A stretch of DNA of 64,000 nt from Euborellia annulipes (Eukaryota; Arthropoda; Insecta; Dermaptera; Anisolabididae), in NCBI GenBank assembly GCA_023213315.1, contig JAKCPI010005477.1:1-64000 (forward strand). Reading direction: 5' to 3'. Below the pieces are notes generated by a model. It was not told the DNA's origin and searched no databases. It saw only the letters and a list, made by a program, of their open reading frames with translations. Of the stretch, positions 45,822 through 57,247 are shown in pieces. The position numbers and the translations under genes were made by a program. Numbering within the stretch: the stretch's first letter is position 1; each line of letters begins with the position of its first letter.

Positions 45822-45829
45822 TAAAATAG

Positions 45830-47340
45830 ATATACAAATTCGAATTTTTTAATTTATTTCAGTTACAAATAAATGAAATCTCTCTAATTATTTAGGGGCA
45901 TTCGCACTGGATAGTCGTGCTGTCAGTGATTTAGTTTTATTTTGTGCTTGTTTTGTCGTGTTTTTTTTTTTTTTTACTTATTGTTCATTCAAATTGTTAT
46001 CACTGGAGCCCGGATGTTCAGGCACAATCAAACCTTAAAATATGCATGCATGAATGCACTATAAAATGATTAAATATGTACAATGAAGGGCAGTGGCGGA
46101 CTAAGACTAAAGCGGGCCCTAGGCAACATTGTAATTAACGAATTCTTTTTTGCAGAACAAATTGTTCCGCCAAGTAGAAAATTTTTTCCTTCTCATGAAA
46201 ACCATTTTACCTTATTTTTAGGGACACCAAACGGTACAAAAAATTTTTTTTGCGGAACCAAATTATTCCGCCAAATCGAAAAATTTTTTTCTATGTTAAA
46301 ATATGCTCTATCACAAATTGGGTTGCATTTTATATTATATTTGTTTTATTTTTTTTTTTTAACAATGAACAACAGCCGATTTCTCTAAATTTTATTCGTA
46401 TAAAGCGTTTATTCGGATACGTTTTTGAACGCAGAAAATGATCTTAGATACATCGCAAGAAGTGAATTCTTGAAAGAAGAAATTGAGGTTGAAATGTTTA
46501 TCTTTTACATTTCCACCCTGTAAAGAGCGAAAGTTTGAAAAAATTTTTTAATTTTTGTCACATGAATTAGACTTTAAAATCAACTACACAAAAATTTTTA
46601 AAACATGCTTTTTTCTTTAAAAAAGTGTTAAAATATGCCTGAAAAAAGGTTGTTTTGGATAAAAATTGGCAAAACTTACATTGAGCATGGAATTTCTTCA
46701 AAAAAAAAGCCAAAATATGCACATATGCTCGGAACAAATAGGCTTATTTCGAATCGAATACTCATGAAATGGATAACTGCAACGTATTCAGCTTCTATAG
46801 AAATATGCATTTGCATCAACATCAGGACTGACTGACATTATCACATTCTGATTTCTTTTTTTTTCAGTGAACATCTTAGATTTGGAAATATTTTAAAAAA
46901 GAACTATGAATGTTTTAAAACATATTTTATTTTTTATTAGATTGAAAAAAGGTTTTTTATAAAATGTGAATTTTTGATATTTTGCTTAAAGGATTTCAGA
47001 CAGATTGACATCTCTCAGTTGAGTGCATCATGTCGAAACTCTCTATCCATTCATATTTCTTTTTATTTATTTTAAAGTGAATAAATGTTACTCACCCCAA
47101 CCACATCATCTACCAAGCCCACCCCATTTAGAGCCTTATTTATGGTAATTAATATTTTTATTTAAGAAAAATGATTGTAAAAATACGAATATTTTTTTTT
47201 TATATCTTTATAAATTATAACACTTCGAATTAATTATTTAATAAATGTCCTTTGGACAGGCAAAGAAGAAGGTGAGGGCAAGTACGAGTTACGAAAAAAT
47301 ATTTATTTCAAAAAGCCTTTTATTCTTACTTTTTATTTAC
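45830..47340. other. A+T-rich stretch with element fragments
   Basis: No gene. Near 46004 a TGGAGCCCGGAT terminus resembles the element at 9426; near 46091 CAGTGGCGGACTAAG resembles the left end of hAT-type MITEs; around 46620-46740 there are AAAATATGC words. None has a clear second end. Confidence 0.45.
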
Positions 47341-47342
47341 AT

Positions 47343-47468
47343 CAATGGCGGATACAAGGGGGTAATTGCCCCCTCCCCCCGAGATTTAAGAAAAATATTT
47401 TTTTGGAAATTAAATTTAATATAAAATTTTAAAAAATCCTCCTTGAAACTTCTCTGGATCCGCTCTTG
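47343..47468. mobile_element. hAT-type MITE, 126 bp, perfect target duplication
   Basis: Termini CAATGGCGGATAC and the complement of CAAGAGCGGATCC, with ATTTACAT exactly repeated at 47335-47342 and 47469-47476. The interior has CCCCCTCCCCCC and no coding frame. Confidence 0.85.
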
Positions 47469-47497
47469 ATTTACATAATGGAGGATTTTTACCGTTG

Positions 47498-47600
47498 TTG
47501 AAAGTGGAGCCTTGAAATTAGGCAACCAAAATGCTTAGCTGTCAGATGTGTTGCCTTAAAAGTAGCTCTTCGCCTTCAGTTACATTAAAAATAAAAACGA
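47498..47600 (+). repeat. GAGAGTGGAGCC-type MITE arm
   Basis: GTGGAGCCTTGAAATTAGGC followed by CAACCAAAATGCTTAG; a single-arm copy of the family at 43936-44104. Confidence 0.5.
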
Positions 47601-48035
47601 TGATATATTTATTTATTTTAAGAATATTTATCACAATTATATTGAAAATGACTTATGTGAAAATAATATCGCGATATAAAATCTGATGTTTAGTGTCTCT
47701 TATCTTTTGTAATTTAAAATTTGTTAATAGTATATCAAAGCAAGCAAGTAGTTAAATAAAGTAACAAGAGATGGCAGGCAGACGTGCTTTTCGATCAATT
47801 TTTTTCAGCGCGAAATTTCATTTATAATTCAACAAATAAAATGCACTTGTTTCATTTAATATTTTATTCCATTTGCATAAATTCAAGATTTAACATGCTG
47901 AAAAATGACAATTTGCACGCAATTTCCTTTTTTTTCCAAATCACTTGGCCCTTTGATATCCAACCCTTTCATCTTGTATTATTATTGCCCTTCGTCCCTT
48001 TAAATATTATTTATTAGTATTAAAAAAAAAAATTA

Positions 48036-48262
48036 TTAATTTCTCTTACCTATATATGTAATATATAGTGAGAGAGTATTGCGATCATGTCAAAAATTCG
48101 ATGTCGATGGAAATACATGTTTTCAGATCCTCCAAAAAAGGGGGTATGTCTGTCTGTGTTGATTTAAGGCATGAAGGAAATGAGCTACGAGATCGAAATT
48201 TTATATTTAAGTTAGGTGGCCTCCCGTACAGTTAAAATAAACTTTTGAACAAAATCGGCCAT
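48036..48262 (+). mobile_element. 5' part of a hairpin-ended element
   Basis: Diverged 5' hairpin (TTTCTCTTACCTATATATG), GATGTCGATGG segment, short GT tract and body up to AAAATCGGCCATC, where the dispersed repeat begins. Confidence 0.65.
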
Positions 48263-48300
48263 CATACTTTTTTAAGCTACTTAAATTTGATTCATATTTT

Positions 48301-48968
48301 TACTTTCTCTTACCTATGTATATATGTAATATGTATAGAGAGAGAAAGTATTGGATTCATGTCAAAAATACGATGTCGAGATTTTGATGGATCTTCACGT
48401 TTTGAGGTCCCCTGAATCCAAAAAAGTGGTTTTCGCGACATGGTCTGTCTGTGGGTGGGTGGGTGGGTGTGTCTGTGTGTGTGTGTGGGGGGTGTGTGTT
48501 CAATTTTAAGCATGAAGGAATTGAGCTATGAGGCTGAAATTTTATATTTAAGTTAAACACCCCCCGGGACCGAGAAAATAAGCTTTTAATCAAAATTGGC
48601 CAAAGGGTACTAGTACTTTACTGATGTACTTTTTCAGTTTTTTTCGATTTTCTCAAAATTCGCTCTAACGATTTTGATTAAAATTCAAAAATTCAAATGT
48701 ATATTCTGATTTTGCTCTCAAAATTGTTTGAAGACCACTTTACTCTTGTATTTCATAGGGAAGATAGGAGAAATGGTTGCCATGGTAACAAAATATAAAT
48801 ATTTTCTCATACTTATAAATTTTACATCTTAATTCAAATGTTACCTACTGTCGGGAACTAAATATATGTCGACACGAAAAATCTGGCGTGACAAGCACAG
48901 AACACAACTTTCGATTACCGAAGGTAAGAGAAAGTTGTGTGCTGTGCGCCAGTCACACCAGATTTTTT
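48301..48968 (+). mobile_element. Hairpin-ended element, full-length reference copy
   Basis: Complete short form, 668 bp: 5' hairpin (TACTTTCTCTTACCTATG mirrored by AGAGAGAAAGTATTGG), GATTTTGATGG segment, a TGGG/TG microsatellite near 48450-48498, AGCATGAAGGAATTGAGC, body with TACTAGTACTTTACTG, CCATGGTAAC, then the 3' hairpin (ACTTTCGATTACC/GGTAAGAGAAAGT) and terminal CACACCAGATTTTTT. It splits a dispersed repeat whose intact copies at 23.7 and 37.2 kb show the empty site: insertion is in a T-run and no target duplication beyond T residues is visible. No protein is encoded, so movement would depend on another element. Confidence 0.85.
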
Positions 48969-49039
48969 AAACTATGAATTGATTTCACAAACTGAGTATA
49001 TTACAATTCAAGCACGAAAATATATGAAAAAAATGATTA

Positions 49040-49550
49040 AAAATTTATGATGTTTGCTTGCTCACTTCTTATTCTGAGGGGGTGGGGAGGGGGTAATTTA
49101 CCCTTGCCCCCTCCCCCAGTTCCGCTGCCCTTAAACATTTAAAGGGTGACTCTATAATTAATACTCAAGTAATATATTGCTTATTCAAAAAACTTTCAAT
49201 TCCCTTACTTAGATTACAAATCATATTCCATAATTGGAGAGACAGCTTCGGCTTCGGCTTCGGCTTTTTATCACTATCGTTTTAATGTCGATAAAATACA
49301 ATAAACGAAAAAAAAAAAAAAAAAAACTCGTTGAGGTCCCTGACAAGTCTTCAATTTCTAAGCACTTGATTTGTATTTGATAAGGCAATATCTTATTTTA
49401 AGATACATTCCAAACTTGATTCAAACTAAGATGTTAATAAAATACACAAGATATTTCTTTAAAAAAAAAAAAAAAAATAAAAAATAAAAAGACAGCCGCT
49501 TATTGAAATTTTATGCTTATTTTTATTTAATATTATTTTATAAAAATAAT
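49040..49550. other. A+T-rich stretch with a GGCTTC microsatellite
   Basis: A short GGCTTC tandem repeat lies at about 49248-49267. The rest has poly(A)-like runs (49305-49326, 49461-49477) and no gene. Confidence 0.5.
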
Positions 49551-49555
49551 TTCCT

Positions 49556-49955
49556 TTGGATACCGGTGGAAACCAAACCCGGTAAACACGAAAAACCGAA
49601 TTCGTTTTTTTTTTTTTAATATTTTCCGAAATTTGAAATTTTGGACTTATTAGTTTTTTTGAAATTTTATTTTATTAAAAATTAATTTACTTATATTATT
49701 TTTTCTACATATTTTTAAATTTTTTGTTATGTAATTTAATCAAAGTATATTTATATTTTTCGTCCCCTCTTCTTTTAAAATTATATCTATCAATTACTTA
49801 AATAAAAAATAATTCTACCAAATTTTGTTTTTTGCATAATTTTTTTTTCTTTGGTTTATTTAAGGTAGATTTTATTGTACTTTAAGATTGCCCATGAGGT
49901 AGGGATCTCTTCCCGCCCAAGCTATAAAATATTTCTAAATGGATACCAAATCTTC
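49556..49955. mobile_element. Partial relative of the 43097-43925 hAT element
   Basis: ATACCGGTGGAAACC...CCGAATTCG near the left, AAAAAATAATTCTA and TATAAAATATTTCTAAAT near the right, in the same order as in 43097-43925. Termini degraded. Confidence 0.55.
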
Positions 49956-49967
49956 TCGTTCTTCTCG

Positions 49968-50893
49968 GTTCCCTGAATCCAAAAAAGTGGTTTTCGCGAC
50001 ATGGTCTGTCTGTGTCTGTGAACAAAATATCGCTGCAACCAAAAGAGCTACGAGGTTAATATTTTATAGTTAAGCTAGGCACCCCCCCCCCCCCAAGGGG
50101 TGAAAATATGCTTTTGAACAAAATCGGCCAAAATTTACTACTACTTTACTGATGTACTTTTTCAGTTTTTTTTTGTTTTCTCAAAATTCGCTTCAACGAT
50201 TTTGTTTAAAATTTATAAATAAATTATTTTTAACATGCTCTTTAAGATGTATATTCTCATTTTGCTCTTGAAGTGTTTTGAAATACACTTGACTCTTGTA
50301 CTTCATTTGAATTAAATAAGAGCTACGAGGTTGAAATTTTATATTTGGGCTTGGCACCTCGCCCGAGGCGTGAAAATAAGCTTTTGAACAAAATCGGCCA
50401 AAAAGTACTTTACTGATGTACTTTTTCAGTTTTTTGATTTTCTCAAAATTCGCTCCAACGATTTTGTTTAAAATTCAAAAATCAACTATTTTTTTGATGT
50501 TCTTTAAAAAGTATATCAGTGAAATTTTTTGTGAATATTTTTGAACTACACTTTACTGATGTATTTGAGATTTTTCAAATTCATTTTCCGGCTCTTCCTT
50601 CCATAGAGCCAATTTTAAATCCCAATGGGGATTTACAAGTTAATTTCGATTCAAAAGGGGGTCCCCTTTGGAACATTTTACACATTTAAAAAAAATGTTT
50701 TCCAATTCTTATAAAATTTTGTATTTATTTAGGATTCTATATTGTGTATAAAATGTCCAAATATGAGATTAAAATTTTGAAAAATAACCATAATTTATTT
50801 CAAGCAGTCAACATTTAAAATACAAGTTTGAAACTAAGGTGCTATGGGAAATTAAATATATCTGATGCGACTAGCCGCACCAAATTTTTTTTT
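49968..50893 (+). mobile_element. Hairpin-ended element, rearranged long form
   Basis: The 5' hairpin is lost; it begins at the CCTGAATCCAAAAAAGTGG segment. Body segments are duplicated (about 50050-50310 and 50320-50560) and the long-form part (GGGGGTCCCCTTTGG near 50655) follows. It ends with a degraded CCGCACCAAATTTTT. Confidence 0.7.
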
Positions 50894-50899
50894 TTAATT

Positions 50900-51728
50900 T
50901 TTTTTTACGTATATATCCTACATACATTTTTATTTACATACATATCAATAACTAGAACATTAAAAAAAATATCAAGTCAGCGTCAAAAATAGAGAATTTC
51001 TTGTTGTCTCTATTCATCACTTTTAGTGATTAAAAATAAAGTTTTCACTATCAACTCTGTTCAAGTTTACTTAATTACTTGAGAAAATTCTCTATAGTTC
51101 AAGAAATTGTTCTGACACAAAAGGTTTTGAAAAATGTTGTTCGTTCAAAACAAGTAATTTGCTGCAAAAACGAGCAAGATATTTCTTTTACAAATTTTAT
51201 TGCGCGAATTTGAATGAAAATGAATCTCAGGTCAAATAAAATACACATGTTCAACGGCCCAACGGTTAAGAATGTTGTATATCTTAAATTTTGTTGGCGG
51301 TTCTATTTATAATGTCAAATGAAAAAGAATTTAATATAAACCAAACAAATCTTGTGCACCGCCAGTTATTTATAGGCGTATGCTGGCCAGATAACAGATT
51401 CATATCTGCTGAGCTCAGGGGGCTTCTGACGCCTCCATCAATCAACCGATCACGTATCAATATCGCATTGTGTCTTCGCCTACTCCCTCCCCTCTCTTCT
51501 TAGGAAAAAAAAAGCTCATTCTATTAATAAATTGTTAAGAAGCATCTATGCTGGTGAATTCATAAATAGGGGTAGCTGAGCGTCAACTCGTCAATTAGAA
51601 TACTATAATAAATAATAAATTATCTATTTAAGGGTTTATGTTTGTAAACATATACGTTACTAATATTTTGGAAAGAAATTATCAAATTCGTCTTTGCTTG
51701 TTGAATATTAAAATCAATTGTAAACAAA
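50900..51728. other. A+T-rich stretch without a supportable gene
   Basis: One frame is open 51291-51503 with a slightly GC-richer piece near 51360-51500, but it has no recognisable domain or splice context. Confidence 0.45.
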
Positions 51729-52543
51729 AATCATTGTGTGGTTTTATGAAACCACGGTGCAAGTGAAACTTTTTTTCGGGTCGATTCGCATGTATCTGAT
51801 AATTATTCGATTTAGGGTATTAAAATCGCGTTTTTAATCTTAACTTATAATAAACTAGCGGTGGTAGGCAACCCTACCCCGCTATAAACCCTGGCGGGCT
51901 GCGTCTCGGGGTATGACTAAGAGTTGTTCAGATAATTGTATTAATATTTTAAGTAATTTTGCACCATCATATATAAATATGAAATAAAAAAATCGAGTGG
52001 AAAATAAATTTTAGGAAGGGAGGAGGGGTGGGGGGCCGATAGAACTTTCGGAGGCCTGGAATGCCAATTTCAATTATTTACACCCTAGAGAAGCGTCATT
52101 TTAAATTGTATTAAAATCGAGTGAAAAAAAAATTAATTTCAGTGGGGGGGGGGGGGAGGGGGCAGAAAAAACTTTTTGAAATATCGAATTTTAGGGAAAG
52201 CAAGAGTTTTTATTTTTCATTTTAAAGATTTGATTAATATATTTTTCGTAAAGCGAGTTTGAACCTGTTTTCCAATGCTTTCTTATGAGAGATTTGTGAA
52301 CCCCTGATAAAAGATAAGCCTAAAACCACCTCCGGAAAATTTTCTACCCATTAAAAAAAACTCCATGAAAATCGGTCCAGTAGTTTCAGAGTCTATGCGT
52401 TTCAAACAGACAGACAGACAGCCCTTGCCTTTTATAAAACGACAGTAGCGCACTCTTGTAGCGTAGTAAAGAATCCTGGTGTGACGTCACGGCTTGTAAC
52501 ACGACATGCTGAAAAATTTGAGTCGATGTAATAAAAGTTTCAC
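51729..52543. mobile_element. Non-autonomous element with GTGAAACTTTTT ends, copy 2
   Basis: Left GAAACCACGGTGCAAGTGAAAC, right inverse AAAAGTTTCACTT. A segment ATCGGTCCAGTAGTTTCAGA and the ACAGACAGACAGACAG run near 52410 are of a kind common in non-autonomous arthropod elements. Contains GTGACGTCAC near 52480. Longer relative of 29956-30437. Confidence 0.6.
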
Positions 52544-52783
52544 TTAAAAAAAAAAAAAAAATTCTAACCTAAGGGGAGCAAGAGCCCCCTCCTTTAGTTT
52601 TTGAGAGGCAATGGCAGATTTAAGAAACGAAGAGCAATGAGAGTATTAATAATTTATTATATTTTAGCATCGGTTTCAAATTAGGATTAATAAAAAACTT
52701 TTGTATTACTAATATCATAATATTAATCTTTTATCAAATTTTTTATTTCAACTTTCTCACCCAGTCATACAGGTCTCTAATCT

Positions 52784-52998
52784 ACGAGCACGATAGACGA
52801 TCGTTATCTATTCTGTTCAAGCCCTTAAGGCATTCATGGATGTTCAGTACATATCGGAGTTTGAAGTCAGTGAAAAAAACAAACTTGAGCTTAGAGGGGA
52901 TGGTGAAGGGGAAGGGTTTGGTGATATTTCAGAGGCTAATGATGTCGTCGAGGCTCGGCTCTATTTCCCAGAGAAATTAATAACCTTTTGAAATGCGA
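52784..52998. other. GC-richer open stretch, possibly coding
   Basis: On + a frame from a stop near 52786 runs about 65 codons to a TGA at 52996-52998, including an acidic segment (LRGDGEGEGFGDISEAND). The other strand is also partly open. Composition is more balanced than around it. I do not recognise the product; element debris is equally possible. Confidence 0.25.
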
Positions 52999-53283
52999 GG
53001 CCCCCGGTTAAGTAAACTAATTAAGGGAGATTTCATTAAAAAATAACGTTAAAATTTTAATTTATTTACTAACGGATGAATATCCTAAAAGAAATCTGTG
53101 GAATTTAAATAAAAAAAAACAAAGGAATTTATGAAATTGAAAAATTAATTAAAAATCAATTAAAAATGTATAAAATTATGTTTCTTAATTAATTAAAATA
53201 TTTAAAATTTAAATAAGGAAATCAAACTCTGCCGCTATTCTAATAAATAAATATCTTTTTTTTTTAAATATATGTTGATTTTA

Positions 53284-53460
53284 GGCCTGATGATTGTCAC
53301 AAATGGTGACCGAAACTGAGATTTTGCGCAAATTTTGTTTTGTTTTGTTGTATTTGTTATTGTATTTAAATTTGTATTGTGTTTGTTGGACCTAGCCACC
53401 GAGGACTGGTGCCTCTACGTCGTAATACATTTATTTATTTATTTATTTATTGAAGTTAAA
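53284..53460 (+). mobile_element. LINE-like 3' end with hammerhead-like hairpin and ATTT tail
   Basis: It begins with CTGATGA, a stem-loop (GTCAC/GTGAC) and CCGAAAC at 53290-53317, then T/G-rich sequence, a CTAGCCACCGAGGACTGG block and the ATTTATTTATTT tail. The second half parallels 21395-21545. Confidence 0.5.
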
Positions 53461-53892
53461 TTTCCTGAAAAATAAAAAAAAAAAAATAAAAAAAATTTTG
53501 TTCCTTATTTATTCAAACCGCCTAAATATAGTACAAATAAACTTCAAAAATTTCTACAGTAATAAATTTTATTTATTTTTTTTTAGACCTTTACCAACAA
53601 TTAAATAAATACTCTAAATGAAGATTTTCTTAAATTTGATATCAATAGATAATAGATTTTATAATCATATTTTGTAAATATGACTGAAAATTCCTATCAG
53701 GTTGAGGATTGTAAAAAATTTCAGAGTTCCAAAAGCGCCGGAAACTAAAATTTTGTTTGGAACTTGAAATTTATTTTTTTGCAATTTTCTTTTATCGTTG
53801 CTCCTGATCAGGAGCCTTTCAAATATGGGGTGAGAAAAGTCGCTTAGTGTTGTTTTCATGATGAAGTTTAATTATAGACCATGTATTATACT

Positions 53893-55090
53893 GTGCTGTC
53901 ACATCAGATTTTTTGTGTCGAGATATATTTAGTTTCCCATTGCATCTTAGTTCTAAACTTGACCACTTGCATTTCATAAGTAAAAATCTGAAATACATCC
54001 GTAAAGTCTACTTCAAACAATTTTTACAAAAAATTTTACTGATATACTTTTTAAAGAGCATCTAAAAAATAGTTGTGATTTATGAATTTTAATCAAAATG
54101 GAAAAAAATTATAAGCAATTTCTCCTATCTTACATGAGTAAAGTGTGCTTCATAAGATTTCAAGGGCAAAATGAGAGTATACATTTTAAAGAGCATCTAA
54201 AAAAATAATTGATTTTTTGAATTTTAATCAAAATCGTTATAGCGAATTTTGAGAAAATCGAAAAAACAAAAAAAAAAAAAAATTGAAAAACTACATTAGT
54301 AAAGAATTATATATATCATGTGTTGGTCCATGAGGTAATTATGAAAAACATATAACCAAGTATTTATTAATTTAAATAAGCGAAAAATGTAGGTCCGCCG
54401 GGGTTGCACCACGGATCTTGTCGATTTACGCTCAACAGCCCTACTGTTGGACCACAGTACGCACTCGCTTATTTAAATTATGATTGATCGCTGATTTCAG
54501 TCTACTAGAGAAACGCCGCTCAAATCAAGCGTTCAGATTTCTCCGTTGCTGAGGCGCGATCTAGATGGACGTTTTGAGAAATTAACTCAATTATGCAATT
54601 AATAAATAAAGAATTATATATATCATGTGTTGGTCCATGAGGTAATTATGAATCTATCATAATTTAAATAAGCGAGTGCGTACTGTGGTCCAACAGTAGG
54701 GCATGTTGAGCGTAAATCGACAAGATCCGTGGTGCAACTCCCGGCGGTACCTACATTTTTCGCTTATTTAAATTAATAAATACTTGGTTATATGTTTTAC
54801 ATTAGTAAAGTATTAGTTCTTTTTTGCCAATTTTGTTCAAAAGCTTATTTTAACTGTCCGGGAGGGTACCTAACTTAAATATAAAACTTCAACCTCGTAG
54901 CTCATCCCCTTCATGCTTAAAAGCGTCACACACACAGTCAGACAGACACATGTTGCGAAAACCACTTTTTTGGACTCAGTTGACCTCAAAACGTGTATAT
55001 CCATCAAAATCTCGAATCAAATATTTAACATGAATCCAATTCTTTCTCTCTATATACTGTATATATTATTGAATATATAAGAGAATGTAA
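53893..55090 (-). mobile_element. Hairpin-ended element, inverted, split by a SINE pair
   Basis: The reversed 3' end (CACATCAGATTTTTTGTGTC) is followed by body segments, with the 5' region at 54990-55090 (CTCGAATCAAATATTT..., degraded hairpin). The body is interrupted by the insertion 54305-54797. Confidence 0.7.
54305..54797. mobile_element. Inverted tRNA-like SINE pair with 13-bp target duplication
   Basis: TACATTAGTAAAG flanks it exactly at 54292-54304 and 54798-54810; it duplicates body sequence of the host element. Arms of about 135 bases (54348-54482 and 54656-54790) are inverted, each with a tRNA-like block (TACTGTGGTCCAACAGTAGG...GTGGTGCAACTCC). In addition a 45-base direct repeat (AATTATATATATCATGTG...) precedes each arm. 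Confidence 0.75.
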
Positions 55091-55092
55091 AA

Positions 55093-56880
55093 ATATTGTA
55101 CAGTATTTTTATTTTTAAAAAATAATTAATACAAAATGTTGTTTATAATTAAAAAACTCATAATAATAATAATACAAACCACAAAAGTTTTATTTGTTGA
55201 ATTCTTAAGTATAACAATTTGGGCTATTTCGAAATTTAAGGAGACCAGTAGCCTAGTTACGCCATTGGTTTAGAAAAACTATCTATAATCAAAAAAATAT
55301 GTTTATATTCACTTAACTATATAAAAATCATTAAACCTTTTTATTTTTGTTTTATACATTAAAATGTTTTATTTATAAGTTATTTTTCTTCTTCTCTTGC
55401 GCCGATAAAAGAAAACTTTGGGGTTCTTTTATGGGTTATTTGACACCCAGGAAACAAACAAAAGGGTTCTTTTCCTGACCTCCCAAATGAAAACATCGGA
55501 GATAGAGTAACATCAACAATGAGCACAATCAAATGAAATATAAAATCCGAGGGTCAAATTTAGGATTTAATTAAGTCCAAAAAATTTAATAGTCTATTAG
55601 ATGTTAGAAGATCTCTTTCGCCCCGTCCTCAGCCCTCTTCCTGGGCTATTGTCCCAACAAATGGTCGGAAATATATAAATCAACAAGCTCTATTTAATTT
55701 AAAGCTACTTTCGAAGGCTGTGACATACAAATAACGTTTGAAAATTTATTAAAGATCCTAAGAACAGAAATAGATCTTAATTTTTTTTATGTTAATTAAA
55801 AAACGGAAAGAAATAAATAAAAATGTTAAAATAACAGTGTGAAAATTAATTATTTTAATTGGAATTTTTATAAATATATTAATTAAAAAATAACAACAAT
55901 AGTTTACTAATAATAGTAGTGAAATTTTTAAATAAGAAATGATACTGTATGTAGAAATAATTTGGGAACTGAATTTTATTAAAAGTAAATTTGAAAAAAT
56001 TTTTTAGAAAAAATTCAATTCAATTTTTAATTGAGGGCATCCAAAATGTAATATAATGGCGCATATGATGGGGCAACAGGATCTCTGAAAATGAAGGATA
56101 AAAAACATTAGCTTTTAATTTAAATTATAGTTCAAATCAGATGATAATATTTTTATAAACAATTTTTGGAAGAATAAATCTTATAAAACAAATACTGTAT
56201 ATTAAAATTATTATCATCGATGGTGTGGACTGTAATATGAAATTTTAAAACCTTTTACATAGACTCAAAATTCAAGAAATGTTCTGAGGCAATAAATGTA
56301 TTAAGACTTTCGGCTAGAAAGATTTTGATAATATTGCTCAAGTTCCTTTGGTGTAATAATTCCAGAGCACTTCTGTAAGACTGCCGTAAGACTTCATAAA
56401 TTTATTGCCTCAGCACTTTTATTTATGTTCTGTTAATTCAGAAATGTACAGAGTAATATTCATATAAATCCAGAAATATAGAATATTGGTTCTTAATAGA
56501 ACTATTTGCAGACCACTTTATTTATTTATTACCACAAAATTATACCTAAAACATTGTTAACCGGTTGTTTGAATCTAAAGAGGTTGGCGTGAATGGCCGT
56601 AACGTGGGTGGGGAAATGTGATTATTTATTTGCATAGTTTCATTGAGAGGAATCGTTTATATTAAGCCCAGCTGGAGATCTAAATTTAAAATTTCAATTA
56701 TTAGTTTAGAGCTATGGATTGATATGCACTAAAAAATCGCTAAATATGCATTTAAAATCACGTAATATTTAGTTCTAGTTTGCTTTAAACACAAATAAGA
56801 AACGCTTTAAAGAAGAAATAATGAACAACTTAATGAATTTAAAATTTATTTCTCTAAATAACCAAATAATTTTCTACTGA
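55093..56880. other. A+T-rich stretch without a gene
   Basis: No supportable coding region or repeat ends. A slightly GC-richer piece at 55610-55665 is unidentified. Confidence 0.5.
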
Positions 56881-56887
56881 ATTGTAC

Positions 56888-56936
56888 TAAATGTGCTTGA
56901 GAGTGGAGCCTTGAACTTAGGCAACCAAAATGCTTA
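56888..56936 (+). repeat. GAGAGTGGAGCC-type MITE arm
   Basis: GAGAGTGGAGCCTTGAAC and GGCAACCAAAATGCTTA, as in the palindromic copy at 43936-44104. Confidence 0.5.
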
Positions 56937-57005
56937 GTATTATTATGGGAATTTTTAATTAAACACCACATTTTGTATTAAGTATTTTTTTAAAATATAA
57001 ATAGT

Positions 57006-57052
57006 GTACAACGTTTTGACTGCTTACTCTGCAGTCGTTTTCAAGTACTGTA
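57006..57052 (-). repeat. Hairpin with AAACGTTGT, Penelope-end-like
   Basis: On the minus strand TTGAAAACGACTGC, loop, GCAGTCAAAACGTTGT. This is the hairpin-plus-AAACGTTGT arrangement also seen, altered, at 34.7 and 43.4 kb. It precedes the R2-type endonuclease fragment and an AAT microsatellite. Confidence 0.4.
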
Positions 57053-57195
57053 CACTTGCACCAACTAATCTCTAACCTCTTACGTGCATCTTATATACAA
57101 CGACGTTAGCGTCATCTAGAGTCATTCCTATGAAGTTAGATACAAATTTTCGCGCCATCTAAATTGATTCACATGAAGTTATACATAATCATCAT

Positions 57196-57212
57196 TCCCA
57201 TAATAATAATAA

Positions 57213-57246
<34 letters not shown>
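57196..57246. repeat. AAT microsatellite
   Basis: About 15 AAT/ATA units with one interruption, ending directly where coding similarity to the R2-type element begins. It may be a breakpoint. Confidence 0.85.
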
Positions 57247-57247
<1 letters not shown>

